From Polyporus tsugae (lineage: Eukaryota > Basidiomycota > Agaricomycetes > Polyporales > Polyporaceae), in contig JAHRBS010000010.1 of NCBI GenBank assembly GCA_024305745.1, forward strand, positions 3,727,501 through 3,791,500: a stretch of 64,000 nucleotides of DNA. The letters run 5' to 3'. The position numbers and the translations under genes are program-made. Shown one piece after another: positions 9,842-21,789 of the stretch (position 1 is the first letter of the stretch; the number at the start of each line of letters is the position of its first letter). The notes beneath the pieces are model-generated. The model made no database searches. It had not been told where the DNA came from and saw nothing but the letters and a program-made list of their open reading frames with translations.

Positions 9842-12800
9842 TATGAAGTAAATTATGATGGTCAATACTTTCATATACCGGTACGGTTAATCGGCAAGCA
9901 GCGACATAAGGACATTGTAGCTATGGTAGATAGAGGTGCTACTACTAAGTTCCTACATAAATGATTCATAGAACAGAATAGGGTTACGACAAGGAAGTTG
10001 GCAAGGCCAATTCCTCTATACAACATCGACGGTTCAGAGAACCGTGATGGTACAATCACAAAGGTTGCCGTGTTGGATATGGCAATCAGAGACCACAGGG
10101 AGAAGGTGGTCTTTGTAGTGACAAATATAGGAGAAGAGGATGTCATCCTCAGCCTGGACTGGCTACGCAAGCACAACCCTGAAGTAGACTGGGAACGTGG
10201 CTCACTGCACCTGTCGAGATGTCTAGAGACATGCCCGGCTAACCAGAGAACCTCTGAACCTGTCGAGACCAAGGCGCATGATACAGAGGTATGGCGTACG
10301 GTGCGCTGTGGTCCTCGATGGGCAAAGAAGGTTCGAAAGGTTGGAAGGGTGTGTGTGGCCATGATGACTGAGGAGAAGGAGGAGGATAGGCCCTGGCTGC
10401 CAGGATTCCTGCCGCGGTGGGATGGAACTGAGACGTCTCTTCTCAATGCATGGGAGGATGGACAATGCCTTTATGGTGCTCCGCCACTGTTTGCTTCAGC
10501 GACATACACATATTCACAACAACTCACTGAGCAAGAGTACCAGAAGAAGGAAATCCGCCCTGTCGAAGAGATCGTACCTGAGCACTATCACAAATACTTG
10601 CATGTGTTCTCGAAGGAGGCATCTGAACATTTGCCAGAACACAGATCCTATGACCATGCAATAGAGCTCATGCCCGATGCAAAGATGTTCCATTCCTGTG
10701 TGTACCCCCTATCACCCAGCGAACAAGGAGAGCTTGACAAGTTTCTCGCTGAGAACTTGGCCAAAGGCTATATTCAAGAGTCGAAGTCACCAATGTCATT
10801 GCCATTCTTCTTTGTCAAGAAGAAGGATAGTAGCTTACATCCAGTCCAGGACTATCGGCAACTCAACGAAATCACCATTAAGAACTGTTACCCACTACTA
10901 TTGATATCGGATCTGATGGATCAACTCAAGAAGGCCAAGTACTTCACAAAGCTCGATATCCGCTGGGGGTACAACAACGTGCGGGTTAAGGCCGGCGATG
11001 AGTGGAAGGCCGCCTTAGTGACCAACCAAGGGCTGTTTGAACTGAATGTCATGTTCTTTGGGCTAGCCAATTCACCCAGCACATTCTCTGCGCTCATGAA
11101 CAACATCTTCAAGGACCTCATCATACTCAGCAAAGTCACTATCTACCTCGATAACATCCTCATATTCACCGACAGTCTCGAGGAACACCACATATTGGTG
11201 TGTGAGGTCCTGAAATGTCTTAAGGAGAATGATCTGTTCTGCAAGCCAGAGAAGTGCAAGTTCGAACAACCTAAGGTGGAATATCTCGGTGTACTCATCT
11301 GGGAGAACTGCGTAGAGATGGACCCGGTGAAGGTAAAGGGTATCGCAGATTGGCCTGTCCCTCAGAATGCCACAGACGTACGGAAGTTCCGCGGTTTCGC
11401 AAACTTCTATTGGCAGTTCATAAAGGACTTTAGTGCCATCTGCAAACCCTTGGATCACCTCACGGGCAATGCACCATGGCAATGGGGAGACAAAGAGCAG
11501 TCTGCCTTTGATGAGCTCAAGTGTTGCTTCACCAAAAGCCCTGTCCTAACAATCTATGATCCAGACCGCAACACCCGCATCAAAGTCGACACATCTGGCT
11601 TCGCTACAGGCGCAGTTCTGTCTCAGGAGGGGGAAGATGGCAAATGGCACCCCGTCGCTTTTCACTCCGAGTCAATGAATGACGCTGAACACAACTACGA
11701 GATCTACGACAAGGAGATGCTCACCATCATTTGTGCCCTGCAGGCCTGGCGTCACTATCTCGAGGGTCTCCCCAGTGTGTTCAAAATCCAGTCGGACCAC
11801 AAGAACCTCGAGTATTGGCATACAGCACAGAACCTCACATGCAAGCAGGCACGATGGGCTCTCTATCTGTCATGATTCGACTTTGTTATCTCGCACAAGC
11901 TAGGGACATCTAACGGTAGGGCCGATGCACTGTCAAGATGGCCCGACCACCAGCACAAGGATGCAGATGACAATCTCGGTCGAGTCTTGTTGCAACTAGA
12001 ACAATTCCGGGTATTGGCAGCCAAGAGAGGGCACCTATTGGTGGTTCTAGAGAAGGCACTGCTTCGGCGTATCCGCAAGTGTGGGGAATGCGAACAGGAG
12101 GTCGTGGAGGCACTCAGTAAGCTGGACAAACTTGGACCAGCGCGTCTTCAGAATGACTTGGTGGACTGGAACAGTGAGCAAGGCCTGCTACTGTACCGAG
12201 GCAAAGTCTATGTCCCCAAGGACAACGCGCTGTGCGCTGAGATTGTACGCATCCACCACGACCTCCCGCCCGCTGGACACCCTGGGCAGTCGAAGACGTT
12301 GGAGTTGGTCACGCGAAACTACTGGTGGCCGGGCATGGCAAAGTTCATTAAGGATTATGTTGAGACCTGCAACACCTGTCGCCGTAGCAAGGGCTCGCAT
12401 GCCAAAACGGTCCTCTTCAACCGAACAAAATCCCTGATGGCCCGGGCCAGATTGTGATGTGCGACTTCATCACTGGACTTCCAGAGGTGGATGGGTACAA
12501 CATGCTTCAGCTGATCGCTGATTGGCATGGAAAGATGATACATCTTATTCCCTGCACCGAGGAGATTGACACGGAAGGAGCTGCTGACAACTTCATCCGA
12601 GAACACTTTCGTCTTCACGGGCTGCTGCGGAAGATCATCTCTGATTGTGGGTCCCAGTTCTCAAGCAAACTCTTCTGCACCGTGCTCAAGGGACTCGGCA
12701 TAGAAAGTGCAATGTCCATAGCCTACCACCCTCAGACAGATGGGCAATCGGAACAATGGAACCAGGAGATAGAGGCATACCTTCGTATGTTCTGCTCGCG

Positions 12801-13524
12801 GCGCTGCGATGACTGGGTCAAGTGGCTGCCGATTGCAGAGTTCACCTTTAACTCGCACCAGCACTCGTCAATGGGTTACTCGCCATTCTACCTCATGTAC
12901 GGCTATGAACCCCAGTTTCATATTCTGATGTTGCCTACGGTGGTGCCTGCGGCTGATGAACGTCGAGAGGAGTTGCGACAGGCGCAAGAGGATGCAACCG
13001 CGGCCTTGACTCTGGTAGCTGAGCGGATGAAGGAGTACTATGATCAGTATGTCCATGACGCTCCAGAGTTCAAGGAAGGCCAGAAGGTGTGGCTTGACAC
13101 TAGGAACTTCCGTGTTCCTGGAGTCTCTCAGAAACTGGTGGATTGGTACGCTGGTCCGTATCCGGTTGTATGCAGGGTGGGCAATCTAGCTTACGAGCTT
13201 AGACTCCCTAAGGACCTTGTAATCCATCCAGTGTTCCACATCTCTCTCTTACTTCCGCACAAAGAGAGTCGACTCCCTGGTCGTCACCCAGCAGAGCCAG
13301 TGGCAATTGAGGTAGAGGGGGAGGAAGAGTACGAAGTGGAGGAAGTGTTGGAGTCGCGGCAGTATGGGTGGTGGAAGAAACTGCAGTACCTCGTGCACTG
13401 GAAGGGTTGGGGCCCTGAACATGACAGCTGGGAGGATGCAGTAGACCTTGCAAACATGCCGCAACTTGTACAGAAATTCCATTCAATGCACGCAGAGGTG
13501 CCTGGTCCTCTCAAGAAGACTTAG
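9842..13524 (+). pseudogene. pol of element C (protease-RT-RNase H-integrase-chromodomain), defective
   Basis: The protease motif reads VDRGATT where an active enzyme has D-S/T-G, and a TGA follows at 9962-9964. Reverse transcriptase runs through FTKLDIRWGYNNVRV to YLDNILIF; the family has Y-x-D-D, so the second catalytic Asp is Asn. RNase H reads DTSGFATGAV and HNYEIYDKEML, then TGA at 11873-11875, where Arg is usual. Integrase has the HHCC region (IHHDLPPAGHPG...CNTC), then a shift from frame 2 to frame 1 near 12430-12460, and a core with DGQSEQWNQE. The C-terminus (about 13320-13500) is a chromodomain (VLESRQYGWWKKLQYLVHWKGWG). Confidence 0.92.
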
Positions 13525-13540
13525 TCGTGAAGGCATGACC

Positions 13541-13556
13541 CTTAGAAGGGGGGTAT
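13541..13556 (+). other. Polypurine tract of element C
   Basis: The stretch cttagaaggggggtat ends directly at the TGTCATG start of the right LTR and lies just after the pol stop, the expected place for plus-strand priming. Confidence 0.7.
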
Positions 13557-13943
13557 TGTCATGAATGTTCTATTTGGCGCCTGCCACCAGCGCCTCAGTT
13601 TCCTTTTCCAGATGATCTACTTCTCACGTCATACTTATTGTTCTCCATTGCATTGTATCTCGTCCTTTGTTCTCTAGCACAATAGCTCCTTATTGTCCAT
13701 CGTCGCTATTGTTCCGTTTCCATTGTTCACCCATGTCCATAGTTACCTATTGTCCCCGGGTTCCCATTGTCCTCTATACGTATATAAGGACCTGTACTTC
13801 GCTGCCTGGAGACCTCAGTTTTGATCTCTTATCTCCAGCCCTGACTGTTGAGCCTTGCTCCGCTCTCGCTGCACAAGTGCTCATTGGTGCTCCTGCTTGT
13901 CTTGTACGTATCCCTGATCCTTGCTCGACACTTAGTCGTAACA
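13557..13943 (+). repeat. 3' LTR of element C
   Basis: This is the 387-bp direct copy of the 5' LTR, starting TGTCATG and ending CGTAACA. Several differences from the left copy are CG in one copy against TG or CA in the other. Confidence 0.93.
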
Positions 13944-15690
13944 AAGTGAATGAGGCCCAGATGGGGCAAAACAATGTAAGTGACTTTCCCATTGCTCTCT
14001 CACGTGTCTTCCTCAGCAAAAACACGCCCAATGTGTCCCGCACCTCCTCTCCTCTTCCCCTCCTTCTCTCTGTTAAGATCCATTGTCATGTATGCCTGCA
14101 GGCTATATGTCTACCCCTCAGCCCATGCAACTTGCTCCCACTCAATCAACCAGCATACCTCATCAACACCGCGACCAGCAGCGTTACGTGCAGTACCTGG
14201 AGACAGTGTGTGGGTATATGCAGTGGAGGTTCGAGGTTTTGAGGGCAAGATTATGTCTGGACACGAGGACAGCAGCCACTAGTGCCACTGGGTACAAACC
14301 CCCCAATAGAGCAGCTTTGGAGCACGGTGCACCTGAGATGAAGAATTGGGTGCTGCACCACGCTGCACCATGCTGCACCCCACAAACACAAATAGAGTGA
14401 GTAACAGGCCCCATCGCAAGTCAGATACGAACTGACAGTCATCCGGTTAGACACTGTGCAGTTATTAACACAAGGGTGGAGCCCTTGTGATGCGTAGATT
14501 TGCAGATGTAGGACAGCCATCTATGCACCACCAAGCTGGACTGACAGCAGCCCCCAACTTTAAATGTGCAACATGAGCAACCCGCTGTTCAACATTCAGC
14601 AGACGCATGGCAGGCACTCATATCTAGGTGATAGGGTGGGGGTCATGGGTTTCGCTGGTATATGCTCCTCTCACCCCCATTGCCTTGCACATCACCGCAT
14701 ATCCATCTTGTACATATATTACTTCAAGGCTTGTTTCTCTGTGCCTTCACTTGCTGTGTCGCTGTACACCTGCTCTTTGTTGAATGGGGAGCAGCGGTAC
14801 ATGAGCTGAGGTAGACATAGGGTTTGGAATCTTCCCTAGCCCTGAATACTGCATTCAGGACCTGGGGCATATGTGGCATATTTGAGCTGAGAAGCAATGG
14901 TGCTCATGCAACCTTAGTTAAGGTCATTTGACCAGTGCTATGTTGTGCAAGCTCTAGCGACTTTTCCCTTGTGAAAGCTCATAGCGCATGAAGGGCAACA
15001 CTGTGGCTCTGCACTGTCAACATAGGTGCACTGGTAGTTGCTGAAACGGACATCCAAGAGCTGGACAGCGGGCTCTTGAGTTGGCACCACTGCAGGATCT
15101 GAAGGTGGTCAAGCACAACTTCGATGCACAGCTTATGAAGTTGCTTGGAATGCATTGAGAGTTTGCTGATGCTAGCGTCTGGAACAACTAAGTCACTATT
15201 AGCTGTCAAGGGAACAATGTGCTGTGTCGCCGGCCAATGTGCGCCCTGTGGCATTGCATATGACTCCTGCCTCCAAAGTTAATATGCACAGTGTTGGCCA
15301 GCCTGATACATTTGAGTGCCTACTTCTGGAGATTGCTCTCCAACTCTCCCATAGCAAGGTTTGTCATAGCTGTCATGTTGTTTTAAATACACACCAATTC
15401 ATGTTTGTTTTCACCATGCTTACTGCTGTTGCTTATAGTAAGGAGTCTGTGCTATAAAGCTACAACACAATTGCTCTTCCATTGCACATTTAGCCCAGCG
15501 GTTATGCTCAGATCCGCCCCTTCAAGGGCAGTGGTGTTTGAATCCTGCTATGGCCGGCAAATTTTCATTGGTCGCAGTGGGCATTTACAGCAGATACATC
15601 TGTTATCAATGGATGTATCCATGCAAGGTTGGGTCAACCTTGTGGATATATCTGCTGCACTGACACTGCTCCAGCATGTGCATACCAGTC
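13944..15690. other. Decayed sequence between elements C and D; possible exon remnant
   Basis: An intron-like stretch (GTAAGT at 13977, CTGCAG near 14100) separates the sequence next to element C from an open plus-strand stretch at about 14101-14400 (CGYMQWRFEVLRARL), which could be an exon of the gene that C entered. I do not recognise the protein. The remainder to 15690 holds only short frames; minus-strand frames at 15254-14979 may be tail ends of element D. Confidence 0.3.
15491..15545 (+). repeat. tRNA-like A and B boxes, possible SINE head
   Basis: TAGCCCAGCGG at 15491 fits a pol III A box, and GTTTGAATCC about 45 bases downstream fits a B box with one change from GTTCGAATCC. The flanking bases do not form an acceptor stem, so this is not a working tRNA gene. 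It may be the head of a degraded tRNA-derived SINE, or chance. Confidence 0.25.
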
Positions 15691-18600
15691 TCAGAAGTCG
15701 AGACGAGGGTTTTGGAGGAGCTCACAGCTAATATTAGTGCTAATAGCAAGATAATGGTCCAGGATCTCAACCATGTCTCCCAGTTGGAAGCAGCAGAAGC
15801 AAGGATGTGAGGAGTCGTCTTCAAAACCAACCGGGTAAGGCAGAGTTTCGTTCAGATGCTGCTCGAGAACTGATGCCATTGCATCTCCCAGCAGTTCCGA
15901 TGTTCCATCAAGAATTTGGGGTTCTTCCTCAACATGCACATTGCGCAGGGCCCTCCAGTACATGTTAGGTAAGTCCAGGTTCCCATTCAGAAGTTTTTCA
16001 GCTGTGATGTAGATGTCCAGGTCGAGCGCAGTGCATTTGACTGCATACCGGTCATCCGACACTTGTGAGATGATGAAGAACTCACACTCGGGTTCTGTAC
16101 TCTGTGCTTACCAGTATGGCCAGTGCCAGTTCAAGACCTGTTGAGCACACTGCTCAAGTGCATTCCCAAATGCATACTGCATTGCTCCATCTGCTCGGGT
16201 ACGAGGGAACTCAAGTTCTTCCCAATCAACCTCGTTAACGTGAATACTGTCATCTTCCACAGGAATAGGGCATGCTCCATTAGAGGATGAGCTTGTATCT
16301 GACATTGTTTCTAAGCCGGAAATGATGTTCTCATCACAATCAGTGAGGTCAGAGAGTGTGTCCGAGACAGACTGCAATGAAGGCATGTCATCCCAGACAT
16401 CTTCAACTTTGTGTTCTGACACTTCTCCCATCGATACAAGACCTGTGCTCGCTTCTATTGGTCCACAGAAGTCTCGCACAATCAGCTCCCAGGCAGGCTA
16501 AAGTGTGAGTAACAGGCTGTAGTCGAACTTGAGGCTGTTCAAGTGAACCTTGCCAGTCGAAGCAGTTGACTCTGCAAGGCTTTGGAGAGCCTCCAAGTCC
16601 TCGAGGATAAGCTCCATGTTGTACATTGCAACTCCAGGAGGTGCATCCCGGTTGTTTGAGTGCACTTACCTCGCCCTAGGGCAGTTTCAAGCCATATGGC
16701 CAGGTTCTCCACAGTTGTAGCAGTGGTCATGGCCACCAGGCTGGTTGTTCCTTGGCCTCCTGGGCAAAGCATGCTGTTCACGCCTCTGAGGCTGCTGCTG
16801 ATTGTTTGGTGTGTTGTGCCGCCATTGTCTGCCACACTGATGGTTGTTTGCAGGTGCATATGTCATATTTTCGACAAAAATAGCTTGTTCACGGTTGAGG
16901 TGGTGGTTGTGGTCACGATTGCATCTCAAGGGGTGCCGTCCTCAACCCCCCCCTACCATGACCAGGCTGACGGTCATCCAGACAAACTCCCTGCCTTGCA
17001 GCAAAGTTACCGGGGCCAGGAGTGTTGTTGCAGTGCTGCGGCCGATCATTGTGGTGCGAGCACGAGCCACAACCATCCATAGCCTCTCACGCAAGCTCAA
17101 TGACCTGAGCATGTGCCTTGATGTCCTCGTACGGGCTCTGGAGCATCATTATTTGCTTCCACAGCTCACCCTGGATGTACTTATCCAGTCCGAACCAGAA
17201 AGTGTCAACACACTCCTCATTGCGGTCCATTCCCAAGATCAGGAACAGGTTCTCAATCTTGTACATGTAAGTCTGAATTGAGCGACCATTCTGCTGCATG
17301 TTGCGGAGCTTTTCACGTATTTTCTGACAGAAATTGATAGGGAAACAATAATTGAATAGTCCCACAAGTATGTTCTTAAAAGGATACTCTCTCGGGTTGC
17401 AAGAAATAGTATTTACATAGAACTCATGTGCGTGACCCTCCAAGAACCAGGAGATCACTGTGCCGTGCCTTTTAGGCTTCACATGATAGCCATTGAGGTA
17501 ATCTCGCACCTGGCCAATGAACCAATTGAATTCGGCCAAGTCAGGGCTTTCAGAGTATTTCTCCGGCTCAGCGGGCTTCAAGATGGGCACATGGACTGAC
17601 TTGTGCTTCTGGTGCCTGCACTTCCTTGAGCTCCACCGCTTCTTCGAGCCACAGCAGTGCTTGCAATGGTGGCACCAATGGGAAGAGCTGTGGGAGCCGC
17701 TCGAGGAGTCGTCCAATGACAAATCAGAGTCATCCAAAGTTCCAGAGTTGGAGCTGTCTGAACCAGACAGCTGCGAGGGATCCAACGAGTCTGACAAGCT
17801 GCCAGAGCTCAAGGAACTGGGAGACTACTGGAGTAGCTGGGATCCTCACTGTCCAAGTGCTCGGGCAGATCGTGAAGTGTGCGGTCGATGAAGCTGCTAG
17901 GTTTGAGCTGAGAGAAGGGCTGAGGGAGCCTCTTGCCATCATGCGGGCGAGCATGGTGGTCCTTGGAGCTCCCAGGCAGGAGAGCCTCTTCCACAATGGC
18001 AGTGGCTATGCCCTGGGAAGGGTCAGTCAAAGAGAAGGTGACCTTCACCTTTGACTTAGACTTCTTCTTGACCTGAGCCTTGCGCTTTGAGGGCTTCGGA
18101 GCAGCCTTGAGGGCCTTGCTGATAGATTGGTCAGCTCGCGCAGTCTCCTCATCAGAAGAGACCACACCAGTATCCTTGTGCGAATGCTCATGCTGGTTAG
18201 GCATAGATTGCGCCCTCCGAATGGCATCAAGCTCCCTTCAGAGAGCTGTGATCTGTAGTTTCAGATCTTTGCATGAGGTGGGCTGCATGACAGACAAAGT
18301 CCACATGGTTGGTTGCTCGGTCACGGCATCACGCACACGACAAGTTGGCCGACCCTTGTCGGATTTGTCAGTGGTGGTTTGTATGGTTGGCTTAGTCCGT
18401 CGAAGCTTTGCTGCTTTAATTGCAGTGTAGTACTAGAGAGCTGCCTCTTGGGCCTCACGCTCCTCCTCGCTGTCCTCATCGGAATTGTAATATTCCGATG
18501 GCTTATGCGCCAAAATTTGCGCCAAAGCTCGCCGCTGAGCCTTGGGGTCAAGCTCAGCGGGATCAATGTCGACGGCACCCCAATTGTGTGCGTCGACCAT

Positions 18601-19287
18601 CTTACCCTTTGCCATAGCAGAAGGTCCTTCCCCTCGGGAGGATGAGCTGTCCCAGAGGTTGTTCACAGTGTGCATCTGCTTCTCAATGTGGCCTTGTTCA
18701 TCCTTAGTCAGCGACTTTTCAGCTGCGTTGACAGCATGCTGTTGCTCGTTGTTCAAGGGTGCAGTTTCTGCCAGTGGTACCATGGCCATGCAGGGAGGTG
18801 TCTCATCTTGGGGTGTTGCAGAATCGAGGCCATGTGGGCAGTGTTTCTTACAATGCACCTCGGTCCACTGACCGCCGTCACTGACATCTTCTGATGTGAT
18901 GTTCATTGCCATCAGGCTCGAGCTCATCTCACGAGTGGGAGGGAAAGGAAATATATTTCCCTTGTCTAAGTTGGACAAGGACAAGACCCCAGCAGTACCA
19001 GACTGCAGGATGTGACTATGTGGATATGCCTCCCACCCATTAGATGGGACGGTGTCTGCTCCGGAGACCTGTGGGTTTGCCTCCTGGTCGCTAAGTGATG
19101 CAGTGTCTGCCCTGACATGGTGTGGAGCTGCCAAAGTAGCTTCCGATAGCTTGCTGTTGGAAGAGGAGTCAGTCCCACAGGAGGGAGAATTTTTGAATGT
19201 ACCAGGCAGTGGTGCAAGGCCACTGTGAGATCCAGGACAAGGGCCCGAGGCCCAGCTATGCAGGTTGTAATGCAAGCTTGTCGACAT
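15691..19287 (-). pseudogene. Decayed gag region of a further Ty3/gypsy-like element (D)
   Basis: On the minus strand a long polar N-terminal frame starts at ATG 19287 and ends at 18433 (284 residues), then continues in the same frame with stops to 17809. After a frameshift comes a capsid-like segment at 17812-17087 (ESPDLAEFNWFIGQVRDYL, then SWFLEGHAHEFY and LRNMQQNGRSIQTYMY). A zinc knuckle follows at about 16735-16690, CYNCGEPGHMA-stop-NC; the stop is TGA where Trp is expected. Acidic frames at 16479-16108 and 16062-15691 follow. No LTR or pol can be defined in the window. Confidence 0.6.
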
Positions 19288-20194
19288 GTGGGTTTTCTTG
19301 AAGTTTTCGAAGGGAACCAGATAAGAGAGATAAGAGGGAGAGAGAGATAAGAGGGAGAGAGAGAGTTGCGGGGGAGGAAGGCCAAGTTGATCAGACTCAG
19401 GGGGATCCAGTCAGCGACAAGAGAGTTAAGAGTTATGGAGACTGGCAGTGCTGGCCTAAGCGAGGAGGCACACATACAAGTGTCTGTCCCTCCGTGACCC
19501 CTGTGGAGCTCAAACAGCGAGCATTTGGCCAGAGATAATGCCAAGTGGGACAGGACTGCACTTGGCTATTGTGCTCTGTGGCTGACAAAGTGGGCCCCCC
19601 ACCAGAAGGATTATTCCCTAGCTTAGAGTAGGTTAATCAACATTGGAGGCAATGGAATTGACAGGAAATCAAGTAATGGACAAAGTGTTTGATGTGAAAC
19701 TTTCAGATATGCAATATTTCCCGAGTTGTCGACACGGAACTAGCCCAAAAAGTGTCAACCAGAACACTTGGACCAAAAAGATTTGACCTATGTAGCTCTA
19801 CTGATAAAATGTGCTTGAATTTTGAGCCAGAAATGCATCTGAGGAAAGGAATTGAGCCCCCTCAGCAAGCCTCACAAGGCAGAAGTAATGTAGGCACTGA
19901 TCCTGCATATGGGTAAACTTTCAGCTAATTTCGGTATGTTTTCTCCCTGAAAATGAAACCCTTGTTGTACTTTGAACAAAATGCTGACAACTATCTTTGG
20001 TAGATGACAATCAGATAGGAAGGAGAGGGTCAACCACAAGTCTGAGCTGAGAAGTGCATAAGCATGCTCCCTGACTGGGCAGGCAGCGCTGCATCATGGC
20101 ATGGTACATTGTCGATGACATTGTGTTATCCGACAGCGCATCCACCTCTTATGGGGCAGTTTTCTCATTCCTAAATATTTAGTGATATATTTGA
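19288..20194. other. Gene-free stretch with a purine microsatellite
   Basis: A GA-rich run built from repeated agagataagagggagag units lies near 19320-19372. No gene, LTR or RNA is recognised in the rest. Element D should have its 5' LTR in or beyond this stretch, but no second copy exists in the window to define it. Confidence 0.4.
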
Positions 20195-20236
20195 GGGCCT
20201 GTTCAGCAAAGAGTTGCGGAAAAGAGTTACTGGTAC
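20195..20236 (+). repeat. Left terminal inverted repeat of the PIF/Harbinger element
   Basis: This 42-bp end pairs with 23345-23386 in inverted orientation with two mismatches, both transitions. It is preceded by TGA. Confidence 0.9.
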
Positions 20237-20431
20237 TTTTCCCCATATATGGAAAGATTTTGTTGTACACCAAAATTGCAATTTTCCCAGAAAGTTCATG
20301 CATTCGGATACCTCCCATGTCCGATAACTCTCCAGGCACTTATCCTGCGCTACTATCAGATCCTGCTGCAGCTCACCTCTGTCATCGCTTGTGCATCCAC
20401 TGTCGCTTTTTACGAGTCTGGCTCCTCTGCC

Positions 20432-21655
20432 ATGGTTGGTCCTCGTGCCGAATGGGATCAGACTTTTGAAACTCTCCTAATTGACGGACTCAAGAAGGCT
20501 ACTGCCGAAGCACGCACTGGAGACAACAATTTCCAGCCTTCTGTATATCAGTCGATCTCGGCGACTCTCAGGCAGCACAGGTATGCGATTGATGCTGAGA
20601 AAGTGAAGTCCCGGTGGTGCAGGGTATGTATCATTCCTCGCTATCTGGATGGGAAGCTTTGTATAGGCAGCAGATGGCTGACATGATCATTCAGTTCAAG
20701 ACCGCTGGCAATATTGTGGCCCATCTGCGCGGCCTATCTGGATTTGGGTAGGATGAGGGTAGGAAGGTGGTTGTGGCAATGGAGGCAGTCTGGAAAGGGG
20801 TGCTGTATGATGAGGTACGTATTTCCTGTCTCAATCTGCTCATGATTGTTCGCTGGTCCGACGGAGGTCCTCGAAGAATGGTCGACAGGTCAAAAAGTTC
20901 AAGGACATCAGTGTCTGGCGAAAGAAGGTGTTCCCCCAGTTCAATGATGTCACTGAGCTTATGGGTGGCAATTAGGCTGAGGGGGACAATGCCTTCTCAT
21001 TTCAGAACGGTCTCGCCACTGCACCTCCCGCTCCCGCTGCTGTCACCCCTCTAATTGTGCCAACTGATGCGGCTCCGATCGAGGAGAACTCTCAGGCTGA
21101 GGGTACTCAAGACGCCGCTGGTGCTCTGTCTGATGGCCCAGGAAGCCGAGAGACATCACCATCTCCAGACTCGCCTGCCATCATGGTGGCCATCCAGCGT
21201 GTGTGTTAGCCTTCCCTCTGTGGTCCTCATTATGTAGCTGATCTTCCTATATGCACAGTCATTGAGCGCATCTACCCCAACATCTGCATCACGATCGAAG
21301 CAGGGACCATCACCTCCTCCTGTCACACCTTCCTCAAGCAAGTGCCCCAAGGCTGCAAACACATAGGGCCAGCTAAGCCAGCTGTGCAACTTGGTTGGCA
21401 AGCTGGTGGACAGCTTGATGGGTGAATCTAGCACTCCACCACAAGTGTCCACTTTCTTGCCAATTTGAAAGAAGGCATGAGAGATAGTGAAGTACGAGGA
21501 GGGCCTTTCGCCACTCTCTCTCTCTCGGGCTTGTCACGTATTTTGTTCAGAGGAATGTGTCAAGGAGTATTTGAGCTTCGAGGATGAGGATGATGATGCT
21601 TGGGCATTCTGGCTGCAGGATGAGATAGATCATGCTCACAAGGGTCGTTGTGATT
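20432..21655 (+). pseudogene. Myb/SANT-like accessory protein of the PIF/Harbinger element
   Basis: From ATG 20432 the frame reads AEWDQTFETLLIDGLKKA, then FQPSVYQSISATL and VKSRWCR, the pattern of the Myb/SANT-like DNA-binding domain encoded by ORF1 of PIF/Harbinger elements. Introns or decay interrupt it; a GFG-TAG-DEGRKVV stretch near 20740 has a stop where Trp is expected. A Pro/Ala/Ser linker follows, and an acidic C-terminus (EDEDDDAWAFWLQDEID) ends at TAG 21655. This partner normally helps the transposase bind the element ends. Confidence 0.75.
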
Positions 21656-21789
21656 AGTACTTATAACCACTCCCCACCTGCGCTGCGTACTCTAATTTCC
21701 AATACCCTCCACTGTCTTTATATGCATTGAGGTTCTGATGTCCTCCACTGTCTTTATGTGCATTGGTCATATACAGGCTTTGTAATGTC

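Larger units (their letters stand above)
7578..13943 (+). mobile_element. Complete but defective chromovirus (Ty3/gypsy) C
   Basis: The element is 6366 bp with two 387-bp direct LTRs. In order it holds a self-priming site, gag with zinc knuckle, protease, reverse transcriptase, RNase H, integrase and a C-terminal chromodomain, then a polypurine tract. The flanks share AAGT (AAGTT before the left LTR, AAGTG after the right), consistent with a slightly altered target duplication. Stops in gag and pol, a frameshift in integrase and changed catalytic residues show that it cannot move on its own. The chromodomain places it among chromoviruses, which target heterochromatin. Confidence 0.92.

Noticed and set aside
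15491..15560. A functional tRNA gene
   Set aside because: The acceptor and T stems do not pair, so only the internal promoter boxes resemble a tRNA.
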